64,000 nucleotides of DNA from Corynebacterium glaucum (GCF_030408855.1 NZ_CP047358.1:806001-870000); one strand, 5' to 3'; shown: positions 25,442-35,322, counted from the first letter of the stretch. Numbers and translations: made by a program. Notes: generated by a model not told the origin, from the letters alone.

Positions 25442-26695
25442 CTAGCTGTTTTCAGCGTTTTGCGCGGAGACCTCTTTCAAACTGGATGCGCCGAACACGC
25501 CTGCAAAACCCACCACTGCCAGGAAGAGCAAGGTTGCCTGCGGTCCGAAGATGGACACCACGGAGGAGATGCCGCCGACGACAAGCAGCACCACGCCCAT
25601 CACCGTGTTGGACGCGCCGGTGATCACGGTGCGGCGGTCACCTTCGGCCATGTCGACGAGGTAGGTCTTGCGGCTCACGCGCACCGCGGTGTGAGCCAAA
25701 TTGACCAGGAAGAACCCGGCGGGGAAGACCCACGCGTTGACGTTGTCCGGCGCCAACCGTGCCGACGCGACCAGCGCGACCAAGACCGCGGAAGCGAAGC
25801 CAGCCGACCAGGCCATCGTGCGTTTCGACGACTTGTCCGACCACAACCCCGAGATCCGGCCACCAAGCAGCGATGCGCCGCCGGAGGCGATGATGAAGGC
25901 ACCCAGCCCGCTGAGGTTGGCACCCCGCTCGCTCGCGAGCACCACGATGAACGGGGTAGAGAGGGCGGTGACCAGCATGAGCGAACGCACGAGCAAGAAG
26001 CGCTGTAGGTCCGCGTCGCTTTTTACCAACTCCCACACCTGCCGCATGTCGGCGCCGTTGGAGTCGGATTTCTCCGGCTCCGGTTCCTCAATTCCGTGGA
26101 ACACCAGCGAAGCGAAGGCCCAGGTCGACGCACCGAGCGCGAGCAGCGCTGCGAGCCCCCAGGCGGGCAGCTCATCTGGCAGGAACATGAGTATCAAACC
26201 GATCGCTAGCGTAAACGCGCCCGCGAGCGCTGTGGCCCGGCCCGTGATCAGCCCGCGGTTGCCCTTGGAGATAGTGCGGCCTTGCACATCCTTGCCAGCA
26301 ATGGAACACAGCGCCCGGAAGAGCGCCAGGATGGCTAAGAGGATGACGACTGCGATGCCGAGCAGCCAGCCGTCGAAAAGCAAAGCACAAAGCGCAATGA
26401 TCCCTGCGGCGATGGCTTGGCCCCATGAACCGATGAGCCACACGCGCTTGCGCGATTTGTGCGAGGTGACCCAGGGGGAAAGGAATGCCTGGGGGAGCAT
26501 CGAGAGCGACTCGCGGGCCGGCACAAGCAGCGAGGTGAAAATGTGGGGCACGCCCGCGGCGGTGAACAGCCACGGGAGGACGGTTTTGGGCGCGACGATC
26601 TGGTCGCCGACGTTTTGCAAACCGTTGGACCAGATGAAGCGTTTCGCGTTGCGTTCTTCGTTGGCGGGGGCGTGATCGCCGGGGGTGTCTGCCAT
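25442..26695 (-). CDS. MFS transporter
   Basis: 417 residues with about 10-12 membrane segments, starting MADTPGDHAP followed by a soluble N-terminal ~20 residues. A charged cytoplasmic loop (EEPEPEKSDSNGADMRQ, ~200-216) separates the two halves. No drug-specific motif C is obvious. The open frame extends far upstream on this strand opposite the multicopper oxidase, so the start at the ATG at 26695 is set by the divergent gene and hydrophobicity. Substrate unknown; by position it could relate to the divergent copper oxidase, but this is weak. Confidence 0.82.
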   Translation of the reverse strand: MADTPGDHAPANEERNAKRFIWSNGLQNVGDQIVAPKTVLPWLFTAAGVPHIFTSLLVPARESLSMLPQAFLSPWVTSHKSRKRVWLIGSWGQAIAAGIIALCALLFDGWLLGIAVVILLAILALFRALCSIAGKDVQGRTISKGNRGLITGRATALAGAFTLAIGLILMFLPDELPAWGLAALLALGASTWAFASLVFHGIEEPEPEKSDSNGADMRQVWELVKSDADLQRFLLVRSLMLVTALSTPFIVVLASERGANLSGLGAFIIASGGASLLGGRISGLWSDKSSKRTMAWSAGFASAVLVALVASARLAPDNVNAWVFPAGFFLVNLAHTAVRVSRKTYLVDMAEGDRRTVITGASNTVMGVVLLVVGGISSVVSIFGPQATLLFLAVVGFAGVFGASSLKEVSAQNAENS

Positions 26696-26761
26696 AGTGC
26701 GGATAGTAGGGTCGAGTGAGTAGAGGCGCAGAAATAAGTGTCGGCTAAGCAGGAGGTTTTG

Positions 26762-28258
26762 GTGAACGAGCGGTTTGGCAGGCGGACGTTTTTCAAGGGC
26801 ACGCTGATTGCTACCGGTGCGCTGCTTGCCGCGTGCACAGACATGGATGGGCCGGCAGGGCCCGGCGGTACGCGCTCTGACCAGGCGGTGCCGAAAGGCG
26901 TCGACGCGGAGGCGCGCCCGCTGCCCATCCCGCCGCTCGAGGAGGGAGAGTTGGACGGCACCACCCGGCGCTTCGAGCTGACCGCGCAGGAGGGCGAGTT
27001 CGAGATCGTCCCGGGCACCATGACCGCAACCTGGGGCTTTAATGGCGCGTGGCTGGGCCCGACGCTGTACATGCGCCGCGGCGATCGCATCGAGATGACG
27101 GTGCATAACGAAGTCTCGGAGCCGACCGTGGTCCACTGGCACGGCCTGCACCTGCCCGCGGCCGCCGACGGGGGACCGGCGCAGATGTTCGATCCCGGCG
27201 AGACCTGGGAGCCTGCCTGGGACGTCGACCAGCCGGCGGCGACGTGTTGGTACCACCCGCACCCGCACGAGGTTTCCGCGCTGCACGCCTACAGGGGTCT
27301 TGCCGGCGCCATCGTGATCGCGGACGAGGAGGCGGACGCCCTCGAGCTGCCCAACAACTACGGCGTTGACGACATCCCGGTGGTGATCACGGACGCGAAG
27401 TTCACCGAAAACGGCCAGCTGGACGAGACGATCGATTCCACCTACGGCCTCCTCGGCGATACGCCACTGATCAACGGCATCACCAAACCCCGCTTCGAGG
27501 CAACCACCCGGCGTGTGCGCCTGCGTGTGCTCAACGGCGCGACGATGCGCTTCCACAACCTCATGCTGGGGAAGCCCGTGCATGTCATCGCCACCGACCA
27601 AGGGCTCCTCGAGGCGCCAGTCGAAGTCGACACAGTGCTGCTCAGCCCCGGCGAGCGCGTCGAAATCATCGTGGACCTCGAGCCGGGGGAGGAGCTCACG
27701 CTGCGCTCCGGCGGCGTGGCAAAAGGCAAGACGGCGGACGGCTTCGGGCTCCATGACACGTTCGACCTGCTCGAGATCACCGGCCCACCGGAAGACGCCG
27801 CCGAGGCTCCGCAGTTGCCGCGCCGGCTCGTTGCCCAGGCCGTCGATAAGCAAACTGCTCCTGAAACCGAGCGGGAGTTTCGCCTCAACGGCTTCCAGAT
27901 CAACGAGCAATCGATGGACATGCACCGGGTTGATGTGGTGGTGGACCATAAGGGGCCGGAGCTGTGGCGGGTGACCAACGAGAACGACGATTGGCCGCAC
28001 AACTTCCACATCCACAACGCGAGATTCAAGGTTGTGGGGGTAGATGGCGGCGAGCTCGCGTTCACCCACGGGTGGCACGACACGATCAACATCCCGCCGC
28101 TGGCCACGGTGGAGCTGCTCGTCGAATTCGGCTACTACCCGGATCCCACGCTCGCCTACATGTTCCACTGCCACATGCTTTTCCACGAGGACGAGGGCAT
28201 GATGGGCCAGTTCGTGGTGGTCGAGCCGGGCCAGTCCCCGCAGCTTGCAGGGCACTAG
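26762..28258 (+). CDS. Tat-type lipoprotein multicopper oxidase
   Basis: 498-residue three-cupredoxin oxidase. The N-terminus has a twin-arginine motif GRRTFFKG (~5-12) and a lipobox ALLAAC (Cys ~25), so it should be exported folded and then lipid-anchored. All four copper-ligand clusters are present: HWHGLHLP (~125), WYHPHPHE (~163), HNFHIHNARF (~413) and FHCHMLFHEDEGMM (~467), including the type 1 Cys and axial Met. Likely a cuprous or ferrous oxidase protecting the envelope, as CueO does. The GTG at 26762 follows an AGGAGG site; translation from 26738 would lose the site. Confidence 0.9.
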   Translation: MNERFGRRTFFKGTLIATGALLAACTDMDGPAGPGGTRSDQAVPKGVDAEARPLPIPPLEEGELDGTTRRFELTAQEGEFEIVPGTMTATWGFNGAWLGPTLYMRRGDRIEMTVHNEVSEPTVVHWHGLHLPAAADGGPAQMFDPGETWEPAWDVDQPAATCWYHPHPHEVSALHAYRGLAGAIVIADEEADALELPNNYGVDDIPVVITDAKFTENGQLDETIDSTYGLLGDTPLINGITKPRFEATTRRVRLRVLNGATMRFHNLMLGKPVHVIATDQGLLEAPVEVDTVLLSPGERVEIIVDLEPGEELTLRSGGVAKGKTADGFGLHDTFDLLEITGPPEDAAEAPQLPRRLVAQAVDKQTAPETEREFRLNGFQINEQSMDMHRVDVVVDHKGPELWRVTNENDDWPHNFHIHNARFKVVGVDGGELAFTHGWHDTINIPPLATVELLVEFGYYPDPTLAYMFHCHMLFHEDEGMMGQFVVVEPGQSPQLAGH

Positions 28259-28286
28259 GGGCTTGTCGCTTAATGACGAAAAAACA

Positions 28287-28325
28287 GCGCGGAAACCCAG
28301 AAACGCCGGTTCCAGGTTTCCGCGC
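28287..28325. terminator. bidirectional terminator
   Basis: Stem GCGCGGAAACC (28287-28297) / GGTTTCCGCGC (28315-28325) between the convergent oxidase and small membrane protein genes. It is followed on the minus strand by a T6 run. Confidence 0.85.
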
Positions 28326-28345
28326 CGCGGAAGAATTTCGGGCGC

Positions 28346-28711
28346 TTAGTTCGTCGAGGTGGCAGGCGCGTCCTCGGTGACCTCTTCGGTAGCGGTGTCC
28401 GGGTTCTCCTGCTCCGCTGCTGGGCTCTCTGCGGCGGTCGCGGTCGCGGTCGCGTCGGCGGTCGGAGAGATCGGCTGCTCGTCGGAGTCGTCGGAGCAGG
28501 AACGGAAGCCCCAGATCAGCGCAAATGCCAGGATGACCAGGCCGATCCAGATGAGCCAGGTCGGGAACTTCTTCTGGCCGGTCGGCATCTGCTCTTCGAT
28601 CTCGCTCGGGTCAGGATCCGGCGAGGTCTCGGCGCGCTCGTTCGCAGCACGAGCTGCGGTGGTGTCCTTCGCGCGGTTCGGATCGTTCGGGTTCGGGGTT
28701 GCGGTGCTCAT
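28346..28711 (-). CDS. small single-pass membrane protein
   Basis: 121 residues. A charged disordered N-terminal ~45 residues precedes one strong membrane segment (TWLIWIGLVILAFALIWGF, ~51-69). A Ser/Thr/Ala/Glu-rich tail of ~50 residues contains one Cys right after the membrane. There is no signal peptidase site, so probably a type II anchored protein with an extracytoplasmic low-complexity tail. Function unknown. A GGAACG-type site precedes the ATG. Confidence 0.7.
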   Translation of the reverse strand: MSTATPNPNDPNRAKDTTAARAANERAETSPDPDPSEIEEQMPTGQKKFPTWLIWIGLVILAFALIWGFRSCSDDSDEQPISPTADATATATAAESPAAEQENPDTATEEVTEDAPATSTN

Positions 28712-28814
28712 TTGTGGACGTTCCTCTCATCAGTGTGTCCGCGGAAACGGCGACACAGGTGATTGACAGTTCAAAGACCAAAAATAGTCACGGTCCCAAG
28801 TGTGGGCTTGGGGA

Positions 28815-28830
28815 CACCCCTTTAGGGGTG
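28815..28830 (-). terminator. short hairpin after the 71-residue gene
   Basis: CACCCC-TTTA-GGGGTG directly beyond the stop of the next minus-strand gene. No T tract, so weak. Confidence 0.35.
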
Positions 28831-28832
28831 GC

Positions 28833-29048
28833 TTAGGAACTTTGCGCTTCGTCCACGAGTTGCCCAATCAACGCACACACTTCACCGCCGATGCGGTTCG
28901 CCTCGTCCCACCCCTCAGATGCCGCAGTGTGCTTCAGGCTGGTCAAAATCATGCCGATCCCGGCGGTGAGCGTCTCGGAGTTTCCCAGCGTCTCGGCGGT
29001 GGAGGTCATCTCCATCGTGTCAAGGTCGATTGTGATGGTGCGTGCCAT
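28833..29048 (-). CDS. small conserved-looking hypothetical protein
   Basis: 71 residues, soluble, starting MARTITIDLDTMEMTS. Mostly helical with one Cys; no known motif. It is downstream of the tRNA-Gln on the same strand, 35 bp from its 3' end, and could be transcribed from the same promoter. Coding status rests on reasonable third-position GC and a clear start; function unknown. Confidence 0.55.
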   Translation of the reverse strand: MARTITIDLDTMEMTSTAETLGNSETLTAGIGMILTSLKHTAASEGWDEANRIGGEVCALIGQLVDEAQSS

Positions 29049-29083
29049 CTGGATTCAGCCTTCCCGCTTGCAGACGAAAAAAG

Positions 29084-29155
29084 CTTCCCCACCAGGACTC
29101 GAACCTAGAATGACGGTACCAAAAACCGTAGTGTTGCCAATTACACCATGGGGAA
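29084..29155 (-). tRNA. tRNA-Gln (anticodon UUG)
   Basis: 72 nt cloverleaf without encoded CCA. Acceptor TTCCCCA/TGGGGAA is perfect, the D stem is GTG/CAC, the anticodon stem ACGGT/ACCGT has a 7-nt loop with UUG at 34-36, the variable loop is 4 nt, and the T arm is CTAGG-TTCGAGT-CCTGG. Discriminator G73 is as expected for glutamine. Confidence 0.93.
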
Positions 29156-29331
29156 AGACAGTAGAAGAGTGTAGACCATCGCCCGGTGAACCCAAAGACG
29201 CGGGTAGCACTGGAAGGACACCCTTCGTACCGTCACCGTCTTCGGCATCGGTTGGAGCATCGGTTTGGGTTTAAACGGCTAGCCGGAAGCTGCCACTCCG
29301 TACAAAGCTACGGTTCCGTAAACTGCATTCC

Positions 29332-29994
29332 ATGGCTCGTCAACGGATGACCGGCACGCAGCGCCGGGATCAACTTATGAACGTGGGTCGCTGTGTGTTC
29401 GCCGAGCGCGGGTACGACGGCACTTCAGTCGAGGAGATCGCGAGCCGGGCCGGCGTCTCCAAGCCCGTTGTCTACGAGCACTTCGGCGGCAAAGAGGGGC
29501 TCTACCGCGCCGTGATCGAGCGGGAGATGGAACGCCTCCAGGCAGCCATCGTGGCCGCGATCCAGGAGGGCCGCTGGCGCGAGCGCATCGAGCGCGGCGT
29601 GCTCGCACTGCTGACCTACGTTGAAGATGACACCGACGGGTTCATCATCCTCGCGCACGGTCAGGTGCCGGGGGAGGAAGGAACCTACTCCACTATCTTG
29701 AACCGGGTCACCGCGCAAGTGTCCTATTTGCTTGCGTTGGCGTTCAACCACCGGGGATTAGATGAGGACGCGGCGACGTTGTACGGTCAGGCTCTGGTTG
29801 GCACGGTCTCCAACACCGCCCTGTGGTGGTTGGATGAGCGCACGCCGGACAAACACTCGGTGGCCAGACACATCGCAAACCTGTGCTGGAACGGCCTGCG
29901 CGGGCTCGAAGCCCTGCCGCACGTCGCCCCCGATGATCAAGTAGACCACGCACACCAAGCAGACCACACAGAACATTCCGAGAAGGACGAATGA
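29332..29994 (+). CDS. TetR-family regulator upstream of mfd
   Basis: 220 residues. The N-terminal HTH is SVEEIASRAGVSKPVVYEHF (~35-54); the C-terminus ends in a His/Asp/Glu-rich tail (HAHQADHTEHSEKDE) that could bind metal but may be unstructured. The stop overlaps the mfd start by 4 bp, and the TetR-mfd order matches Rv1019-Rv1020 in M. tuberculosis. TAAACT ends 7 nt before the ATG (leaderless); an alternative ATG lies 5 codons in. Target unknown, possibly itself and mfd. Confidence 0.88.
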   Translation: MARQRMTGTQRRDQLMNVGRCVFAERGYDGTSVEEIASRAGVSKPVVYEHFGGKEGLYRAVIEREMERLQAAIVAAIQEGRWRERIERGVLALLTYVEDDTDGFIILAHGQVPGEEGTYSTILNRVTAQVSYLLALAFNHRGLDEDAATLYGQALVGTVSNTALWWLDERTPDKHSVARHIANLCWNGLRGLEALPHVAPDDQVDHAHQADHTEHSEKDE

Positions 29995-32900
29995 CCCCAG
30001 GCGATTCCCCGACACCGCAGACCGCTCCTCCGATGCTTGCGGGTGTGTTGACCTCCGCGCTCGCCGACCCGAAGCTGCAAGGCGTCGGCGCGCGAGTCGG
30101 CGACGAAGCACTGCACATCACCGCGATCGATCAAGCCCGCCCGTGGGTTGTTGGCGCGATCGCGCGTCAAGCGCCGACACTGGTGGTCACCGCCACCGCG
30201 CACGAGGCAGAGGATCTCGCGGCGGAGCTCAAAGCCATCGTGGGGGAGAACCGCGTCGCCCACTTCCCGTCGTATGAGACACTTCCGCACGAGCGGCTTT
30301 CGCCCGCCGCCGACGTGGTGGGTCGCCGCGCCAAGGTGCTGCATGAGCTGCCCCGCGTCATTGTCGCCGCCGCCCGCGCCGTGTGCCAGCCCGCGCTGCC
30401 CGCACCGGCGCCGATCACTGTGGCGGTGGACACGGAACGCGATTTCACCGGGCTGGTCCGCGAGATCGAGCAGTTCGCCTACACGCACGTGGACATGGTC
30501 GCCAGCCGCGGTGAGTTCGCCACCCGCGGCGGCATCATCGACGTCTTTCCCACCACGGCACTCAACCCCGTGCGCATCGAGTTCTGGGGCGATGAGGTCA
30601 CCGACATCCGCACTTTCGCGGTGGCCGACCAGCGCACCATCGAGGAAGCCCCTACCGTCGAGCTTTACCCGGCAAGACAGTTGCTTATCGACGACTCCGT
30701 CAAAACGCGGGCCGATGAACTCGCCCGCGCCTACCCGTCGAACCCCACGTTGGTGAGCCTGCTTGGCCGCCTGGCCGAAGGCGCCCACGCCGATGGGGAA
30801 GAGGCGCTGCTGCCAGCGCTCACCGACCAGCCGTGGGCGGTCCTCCCGGAATTATTGCCTTCCGGCGCGGTTGTGCTGGTGACCAACCCGGAGAAGGTGC
30901 GTGCGCGCATCGAGGACCTGGCCGCCACCGACCGTGAATTTCTCGAAGCGGGGTGGGAAGCGGCCGCCATGGGTGCAGACGGCCCGGTCGCTGTCGAGGG
31001 CGTTGATGTCTCGGCATCGTCCTACCGCTCGTTCGAATCCTTGGAGGTTTCCGCCCGCAAGGCCGGAAACGCGTGGTGGACGTTTGCCCCGCCCGGCATG
31101 TTCGTGGCCGACGACGCTGCGACGCTGCCACTTGAGTTCGATGCCGCTCCCGCGCCCAAGGGCGATCAAAAGGCCATAGAGCAGCTCTACGCCACGTTGA
31201 AGCTGCACGTGCAGGACAACCACGGCAAAGCCGCGTTTGTGGCCCCAGCCAAGGGCACGATTGAACGAACCGCGGAGCGCCTGCGCGAGCACGGCATCTC
31301 GGCGCGCATCGCCACGCCGGGCTTGGAACCCGTCGAAGGCGCGGTGACGCTGTACCAGGCCCTCAACCACGGAGGCCTCGTCTTCTCTGCCCAGGGCTCG
31401 ACCCCCGGGCTAGTTATGGTCTCCGAAACCGACGTCACCGGCAACCGCGTCGGCGACATTGCGGGTGCCAAGCGCCGCGCGCCGCGTCGCCGCAACCGCG
31501 TTGATCCGCTTGCGCTGCAGCCGGGCGACTACGTCGTGCACGAAACACACGGCATTGGCCGGTTCCTCAAGATGGCTGAGCGCACCATCAAAGCCGGCGA
31601 TGAGGACTCGCGCCGCGAGTACATCGTGCTCGAATACCAGCCCGCCAAACGCGGCCAACCCGCTGATCAGCTGTGGGTGCCCATGGAGTCGCTTGACCTC
31701 CTGTCCAAGTACACCGGCGGCGAGCAACCGCACCTGAGCAAGATGGGCGGCTCCGACTGGAAGACCACCAAGCGTAAGGCCCGCGCCGCGGTCCGCGAGA
31801 TCGCCGGCGAGCTCATTGAGCTCTACGCAAAGCGCCAAGCCGCGCCGGGCCACGCGTTTGCCCCTGACACGCCGTGGCAGCACGAGATGGAAGACGCGTT
31901 CCCGTTCGTCGAAACCGAGGACCAGCTCGCGGCGATCGAAGCGGTGAAAGAGGACATGGAAAAGCCCGTGCCGATGGACCGCGTCATCGTCGGCGATGTC
32001 GGCTTCGGCAAGACCGAAGTGGCAGTCCGCGCCGCGTTCAAGGCGGTCCAGGACAGCAAGCAGGTCGCGGTGCTGGTGCCCACGACGCTGCTTGCGCAAC
32101 AGCACTTCACCACATTCTCCGAGCGCATGGACGGTTTCGGGGTCACCGTGCGTGAGCTGTCTCGCTTCACCTCAACGAAGGAAGCCAAAGAAATCATCGC
32201 TGGGCTTGCCGACGGCTCGGTCGACGTAGTCATCGGCACCCACCGCCTCCTGGCAACCGGTGTGCAGTGGAAGAACTTGGGCCTCATCGTGGTCGATGAA
32301 GAGCAGCGCTTCGGCGTGGAGCACAAGGAGCACATCAAGGCCTTGAAGTCCCACGTCGATGTGCTCACCATGACTGCGACGCCGATTCCGCGCACCCTCG
32401 AAATGAGCCTGACCGGCATCCGCGAGATGACGTCTATCACCACTCCACCCGAGGACCGCCACCCGGTGCTGACGTACGTCGGCCCGCACGAGGACAAACA
32501 GGTCGCGGCTGCAATCCGCCGCGAGCTGCTTCGCGACGGCCAGGTGTTCTACATCCACAACAAGGTCGCCGACATCGAGCGAGTGGCAAGCCAAGTGCGA
32601 GAACTCGTGCCCGAGGCGCGAGTCGTGGTCGCCCACGGGCAGATGAGCGAGCAGGTGCTCGAGCAGACGGTGCAGGGGTTCTGGAACCGTGACTTCGATG
32701 TGCTGGTGTGCACCACGATTGTGGAGACCGGCCTCGACATCGCGAACGCGAACACGCTAATCGTCGAAAATGCGCAGAACATGGGTTTGAGCCAGCTGCA
32801 CCAGCTGCGCGGTCGTGTGGGGCGCTCGCGTGAGCGTGCGTACGCCTACTTCTTGTACCCGAAGGAGTACACACTGACCGAGACGTCCTACGACCGCCTC

Positions 32901-33659
32901 GCCACCATCGCGCAGAATAACGATCTCGGCGCGGGCATTGCGGTGGCGCAGAAAGACCTGGAGATGCGCGGTGCCGGCAACGTACTGGGTGCTGAGCAGT
33001 CCGGCCACATCGCCGGAGTCGGGTTCGACATGTACGTCCGCCTAGTCGGCGAGGCGGTGGAGACGTTCAAGGCGCTCATGCAGGGCGAGGTGGTTGACGC
33101 TACCGACCAGGGGCCGAAGGAAATCCGCGTCGACCTGCCTGTCGATGCGCACATCCCGGAGTCCTACATCAACTCCGAGCGCCTCCGCCTCGAGGTGTAC
33201 CGCAAACTTGCCGAGGCCCGCAGCGAAGATGCGCTGCGCACCGTCGCGGATGAGATGGTGGACCGCTTCGGACCGCTGCCGACCGAAGTGGAATACCTCA
33301 TGGCTGTTGCCCGGCTGCGCCACCAGGCCCGTGAGGTGGGTGTTGCCGACATCCTGACTCAGGGCACCCGGCTCAAACTTCACCCCGTTGATCTCCCGGA
33401 TTCCAAGCAGGTGCGCCTCAAGCGTCTATATCCCGGTGCGAACTACCGCGCTGCGGCAAAGACGCTCCAGGTACCGATGCCACGCGAATCAAAGGCAATC
33501 AACAGCCCGAACCTGCGCGACACCGCGCTGTTGCAGTGGGTGTCCGACTTCCTGACCGAGATGTTCGATGCCCCCAAGGTATCTGTATCGGGCTCGAGCG
33601 CGGTAGACACCGACAACCTCACCGGCCAGCCGACCGGGGTGCTGTCCTTCCATGAGTAG
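29991..33659 (+). CDS. mfd: transcription-repair coupling factor
   Basis: 1222-residue DNA translocase that removes RNA polymerase stalled at lesions and recruits UvrA. Domain order is complete: UvrB-like N-terminal domain, CarD-like RNA polymerase interaction domain (QPGDYVVHETHGIGRFLKM, ~505-525), RecG-like helicase with Walker A GDVGFGKTEVA (~665-675), DEEQ box VVDEEQRFGVEHKE (~765), translocation region, and the C-terminal UvrA-masking domain. Coupled to the TetR gene by ATGA. The 11-mer at 30683 encodes LLIDD. Confidence 0.97.
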   Translation: MTPGDSPTPQTAPPMLAGVLTSALADPKLQGVGARVGDEALHITAIDQARPWVVGAIARQAPTLVVTATAHEAEDLAAELKAIVGENRVAHFPSYETLPHERLSPAADVVGRRAKVLHELPRVIVAAARAVCQPALPAPAPITVAVDTERDFTGLVREIEQFAYTHVDMVASRGEFATRGGIIDVFPTTALNPVRIEFWGDEVTDIRTFAVADQRTIEEAPTVELYPARQLLIDDSVKTRADELARAYPSNPTLVSLLGRLAEGAHADGEEALLPALTDQPWAVLPELLPSGAVVLVTNPEKVRARIEDLAATDREFLEAGWEAAAMGADGPVAVEGVDVSASSYRSFESLEVSARKAGNAWWTFAPPGMFVADDAATLPLEFDAAPAPKGDQKAIEQLYATLKLHVQDNHGKAAFVAPAKGTIERTAERLREHGISARIATPGLEPVEGAVTLYQALNHGGLVFSAQGSTPGLVMVSETDVTGNRVGDIAGAKRRAPRRRNRVDPLALQPGDYVVHETHGIGRFLKMAERTIKAGDEDSRREYIVLEYQPAKRGQPADQLWVPMESLDLLSKYTGGEQPHLSKMGGSDWKTTKRKARAAVREIAGELIELYAKRQAAPGHAFAPDTPWQHEMEDAFPFVETEDQLAAIEAVKEDMEKPVPMDRVIVGDVGFGKTEVAVRAAFKAVQDSKQVAVLVPTTLLAQQHFTTFSERMDGFGVTVRELSRFTSTKEAKEIIAGLADGSVDVVIGTHRLLATGVQWKNLGLIVVDEEQRFGVEHKEHIKALKSHVDVLTMTATPIPRTLEMSLTGIREMTSITTPPEDRHPVLTYVGPHEDKQVAAAIRRELLRDGQVFYIHNKVADIERVASQVRELVPEARVVVAHGQMSEQVLEQTVQGFWNRDFDVLVCTTIVETGLDIANANTLIVENAQNMGLSQLHQLRGRVGRSRERAYAYFLYPKEYTLTETSYDRLATIAQNNDLGAGIAVAQKDLEMRGAGNVLGAEQSGHIAGVGFDMYVRLVGEAVETFKALMQGEVVDATDQGPKEIRVDLPVDAHIPESYINSERLRLEVYRKLAEARSEDALRTVADEMVDRFGPLPTEVEYLMAVARLRHQAREVGVADILTQGTRLKLHPVDLPDSKQVRLKRLYPGANYRAAAKTLQVPMPRESKAINSPNLRDTALLQWVSDFLTEMFDAPKVSVSGSSAVDTDNLTGQPTGVLSFHE

Positions 33660-33695
33660 CCAAGCGTGGGCGCTCAGCCGCCTCGGCTCTGACGA

Positions 33696-33735
33696 AACCG
33701 CGCGATCCCTTTGCAGATGGGATAACGCGCGGGTT
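33696..33735. terminator. imperfect bidirectional terminator
   Basis: AACCGCGCG-ATCCC / GGGAT-AA-CGCGCGGGTT pairs across a 9-nt loop with small bulges, between convergent mfd and the esterase-like gene. No strong T tract. Confidence 0.5.
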
Positions 33736-33752
33736 GTCGTGAATCGTGCGGG

Positions 33753-35120
33753 TTACTTCACCGAGAAGATGATGATTTCGGTGTCGTCCGGCTTGCCGGA
33801 GTAGCGGCCGTCATCGCCTGGGAAGTTGTTATCCAAAGCGGTGAGGTAGCGGCCGTCCTCGAGCTGGATGATGGTCTCTACGCTGCGCAATGCGAAGGAG
33901 AACGGGTCGGCAACGCCGTACGCGCCCTTGTCGGACACCATGCCGATCTTGCCTGGGTTCGCGATCTTGAGCAGGTCTGCGTGCTCTTCCTTCTTCAATT
34001 CACCGGCCGGGGTGGAATCGCCGAAGTTCTTCACTGCGTAGATCTTCTTCAGCTTTGCTTCCGCGCCGAGGGCATCGTCACGCTCGAGGACGAGCAGGGT
34101 GCCGTCCTTGGTCAGGAACGCGTCACCGATCAGCGAGTCGTCGTCCTCGGTGAGGTAGGTCCACGACTTGTCCGTGTACTGCTGCGTCTGCATGTCGAAC
34201 TGGGAGATGACGCGCGCCTTCTTGTTCTGGGCATCGTCGACGTAGCCCTCGAAGATGGGGTAGAGGTAGCGGCCGTCGCTAGCCATCGCTTCGAAGCCCT
34301 TGGAGTTGCGCAGGTTCGCCGTCTCGGTGCCCAGGGTCGGGTTCGACGGGCTCTTCACACTCGGGTGCGCGTACGGTGCCTCGAGCAGGGTGCCGTCCTT
34401 GGCGAAGTGGAGGATGTACGGGCCGAACTCTTCACCGATCCAGAACGTGCCGTCCTCCGCAACCCAGAAGGATTCGAGGTCGAAATCGGCGCCCGTGAGC
34501 GGGCGGTTCGCATCGTCCTTGTTCACGATGTCCCACGGAATTTCGTTGTTCGGGTCCTTGAGCTGGATGAAGTTGAGTACCTGGATGCCGCCAACCTTCT
34601 CCGGGTTGGCGGCGTTGTCTGCGGTCTCCCAGGTCGGCTTCACGGTGTAGATGCGCAGCAGGAAGTCGGAGGAGTTCCCCTTCGCGCCGAAGCCGTTATC
34701 AGGCAGGCCGTAAAAGGTGCCGTCGCCGATCTCCTGCACGCCGGAGAAGCCCGGGATAACCTGGCCGTCGTACGGCGGGTTTTGGCCGTTGGCAGCATTG
34801 GTGTCCTTGCCGGACTGCGGGCCTTCGGCCAGGTAGGTGGCGCTCAGCTTGGCGCGCGCCTCAAGCACCGCGTTGGACGCCTTCGGTTCCGGAGCAGACG
34901 AAGTCGCGGAAGCAGACGGAGTGGCGGAGGCCGTGGCGGTGACGGTGCCGTTGCCACCGGAGCTTGAACCGTTGTTGCTCGAGCCGTCCGGGTTCGAGCT
35001 GCCACCACCGATGAACGCGCCGAAGAGGCCGGTGGCAGCGAGCAGGCCGACGATGACGGCAAGTGCCTGCTGGAGCTGGGGCGAATTGAGGAAGTGTTGC
35101 AACTGCGGAGGCAGCTTCAT
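33753..35120 (-). CDS. esterase-like (phytase-like beta-propeller) membrane-anchored protein
   Basis: 455 residues. An N-terminal hydrophobic segment (~17-41) acts as uncleaved anchor or signal. A Ser/Gly/Ala-rich linker (~42-85) leads to a ~360-residue domain resembling the esterase-like_phytase family (IPGFSGVQEIGDGTFYGLPD, GEEFGPYILHF, RYLYPIFEGY, LVLERDD, RYLTALDNNFPGDDGR). Probably extracytoplasmic; the substrate is unknown. The start at 35120 has GGGAG 6 nt upstream. Confidence 0.8.
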   Translation of the reverse strand: MKLPPQLQHFLNSPQLQQALAVIVGLLAATGLFGAFIGGGSSNPDGSSNNGSSSGGNGTVTATASATPSASATSSAPEPKASNAVLEARAKLSATYLAEGPQSGKDTNAANGQNPPYDGQVIPGFSGVQEIGDGTFYGLPDNGFGAKGNSSDFLLRIYTVKPTWETADNAANPEKVGGIQVLNFIQLKDPNNEIPWDIVNKDDANRPLTGADFDLESFWVAEDGTFWIGEEFGPYILHFAKDGTLLEAPYAHPSVKSPSNPTLGTETANLRNSKGFEAMASDGRYLYPIFEGYVDDAQNKKARVISQFDMQTQQYTDKSWTYLTEDDDSLIGDAFLTKDGTLLVLERDDALGAEAKLKKIYAVKNFGDSTPAGELKKEEHADLLKIANPGKIGMVSDKGAYGVADPFSFALRSVETIIQLEDGRYLTALDNNFPGDDGRYSGKPDDTEIIIFSVK

Positions 35121-35322
35121 GGTGTTCTCCCGGAGTCGTGGTGTTTGGCAAAACCTCAGGCGCGTCTTAAATCGCGCACAGTAATAATAGGTCTGCGTTA
35201 GCAACCTCGCTGTGCGAGAGAATTCCGTTCAGCAACCGCCACGGAGGTGCTGTAACCAAGGCGGTTCTGAGGGGCCGGAAGCCGTGCCGTATGCTTCTTG
35301 TGCGATGCGTCGGACAAGGGTC

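Noticed and set aside
26696..28255. Minus-strand frame extending the MFS transporter to 937 codons
   Set aside because: It lies antisense to the multicopper oxidase, which has all copper motifs; the transporter hydrophobic pattern starts only after the ATG at 26695.
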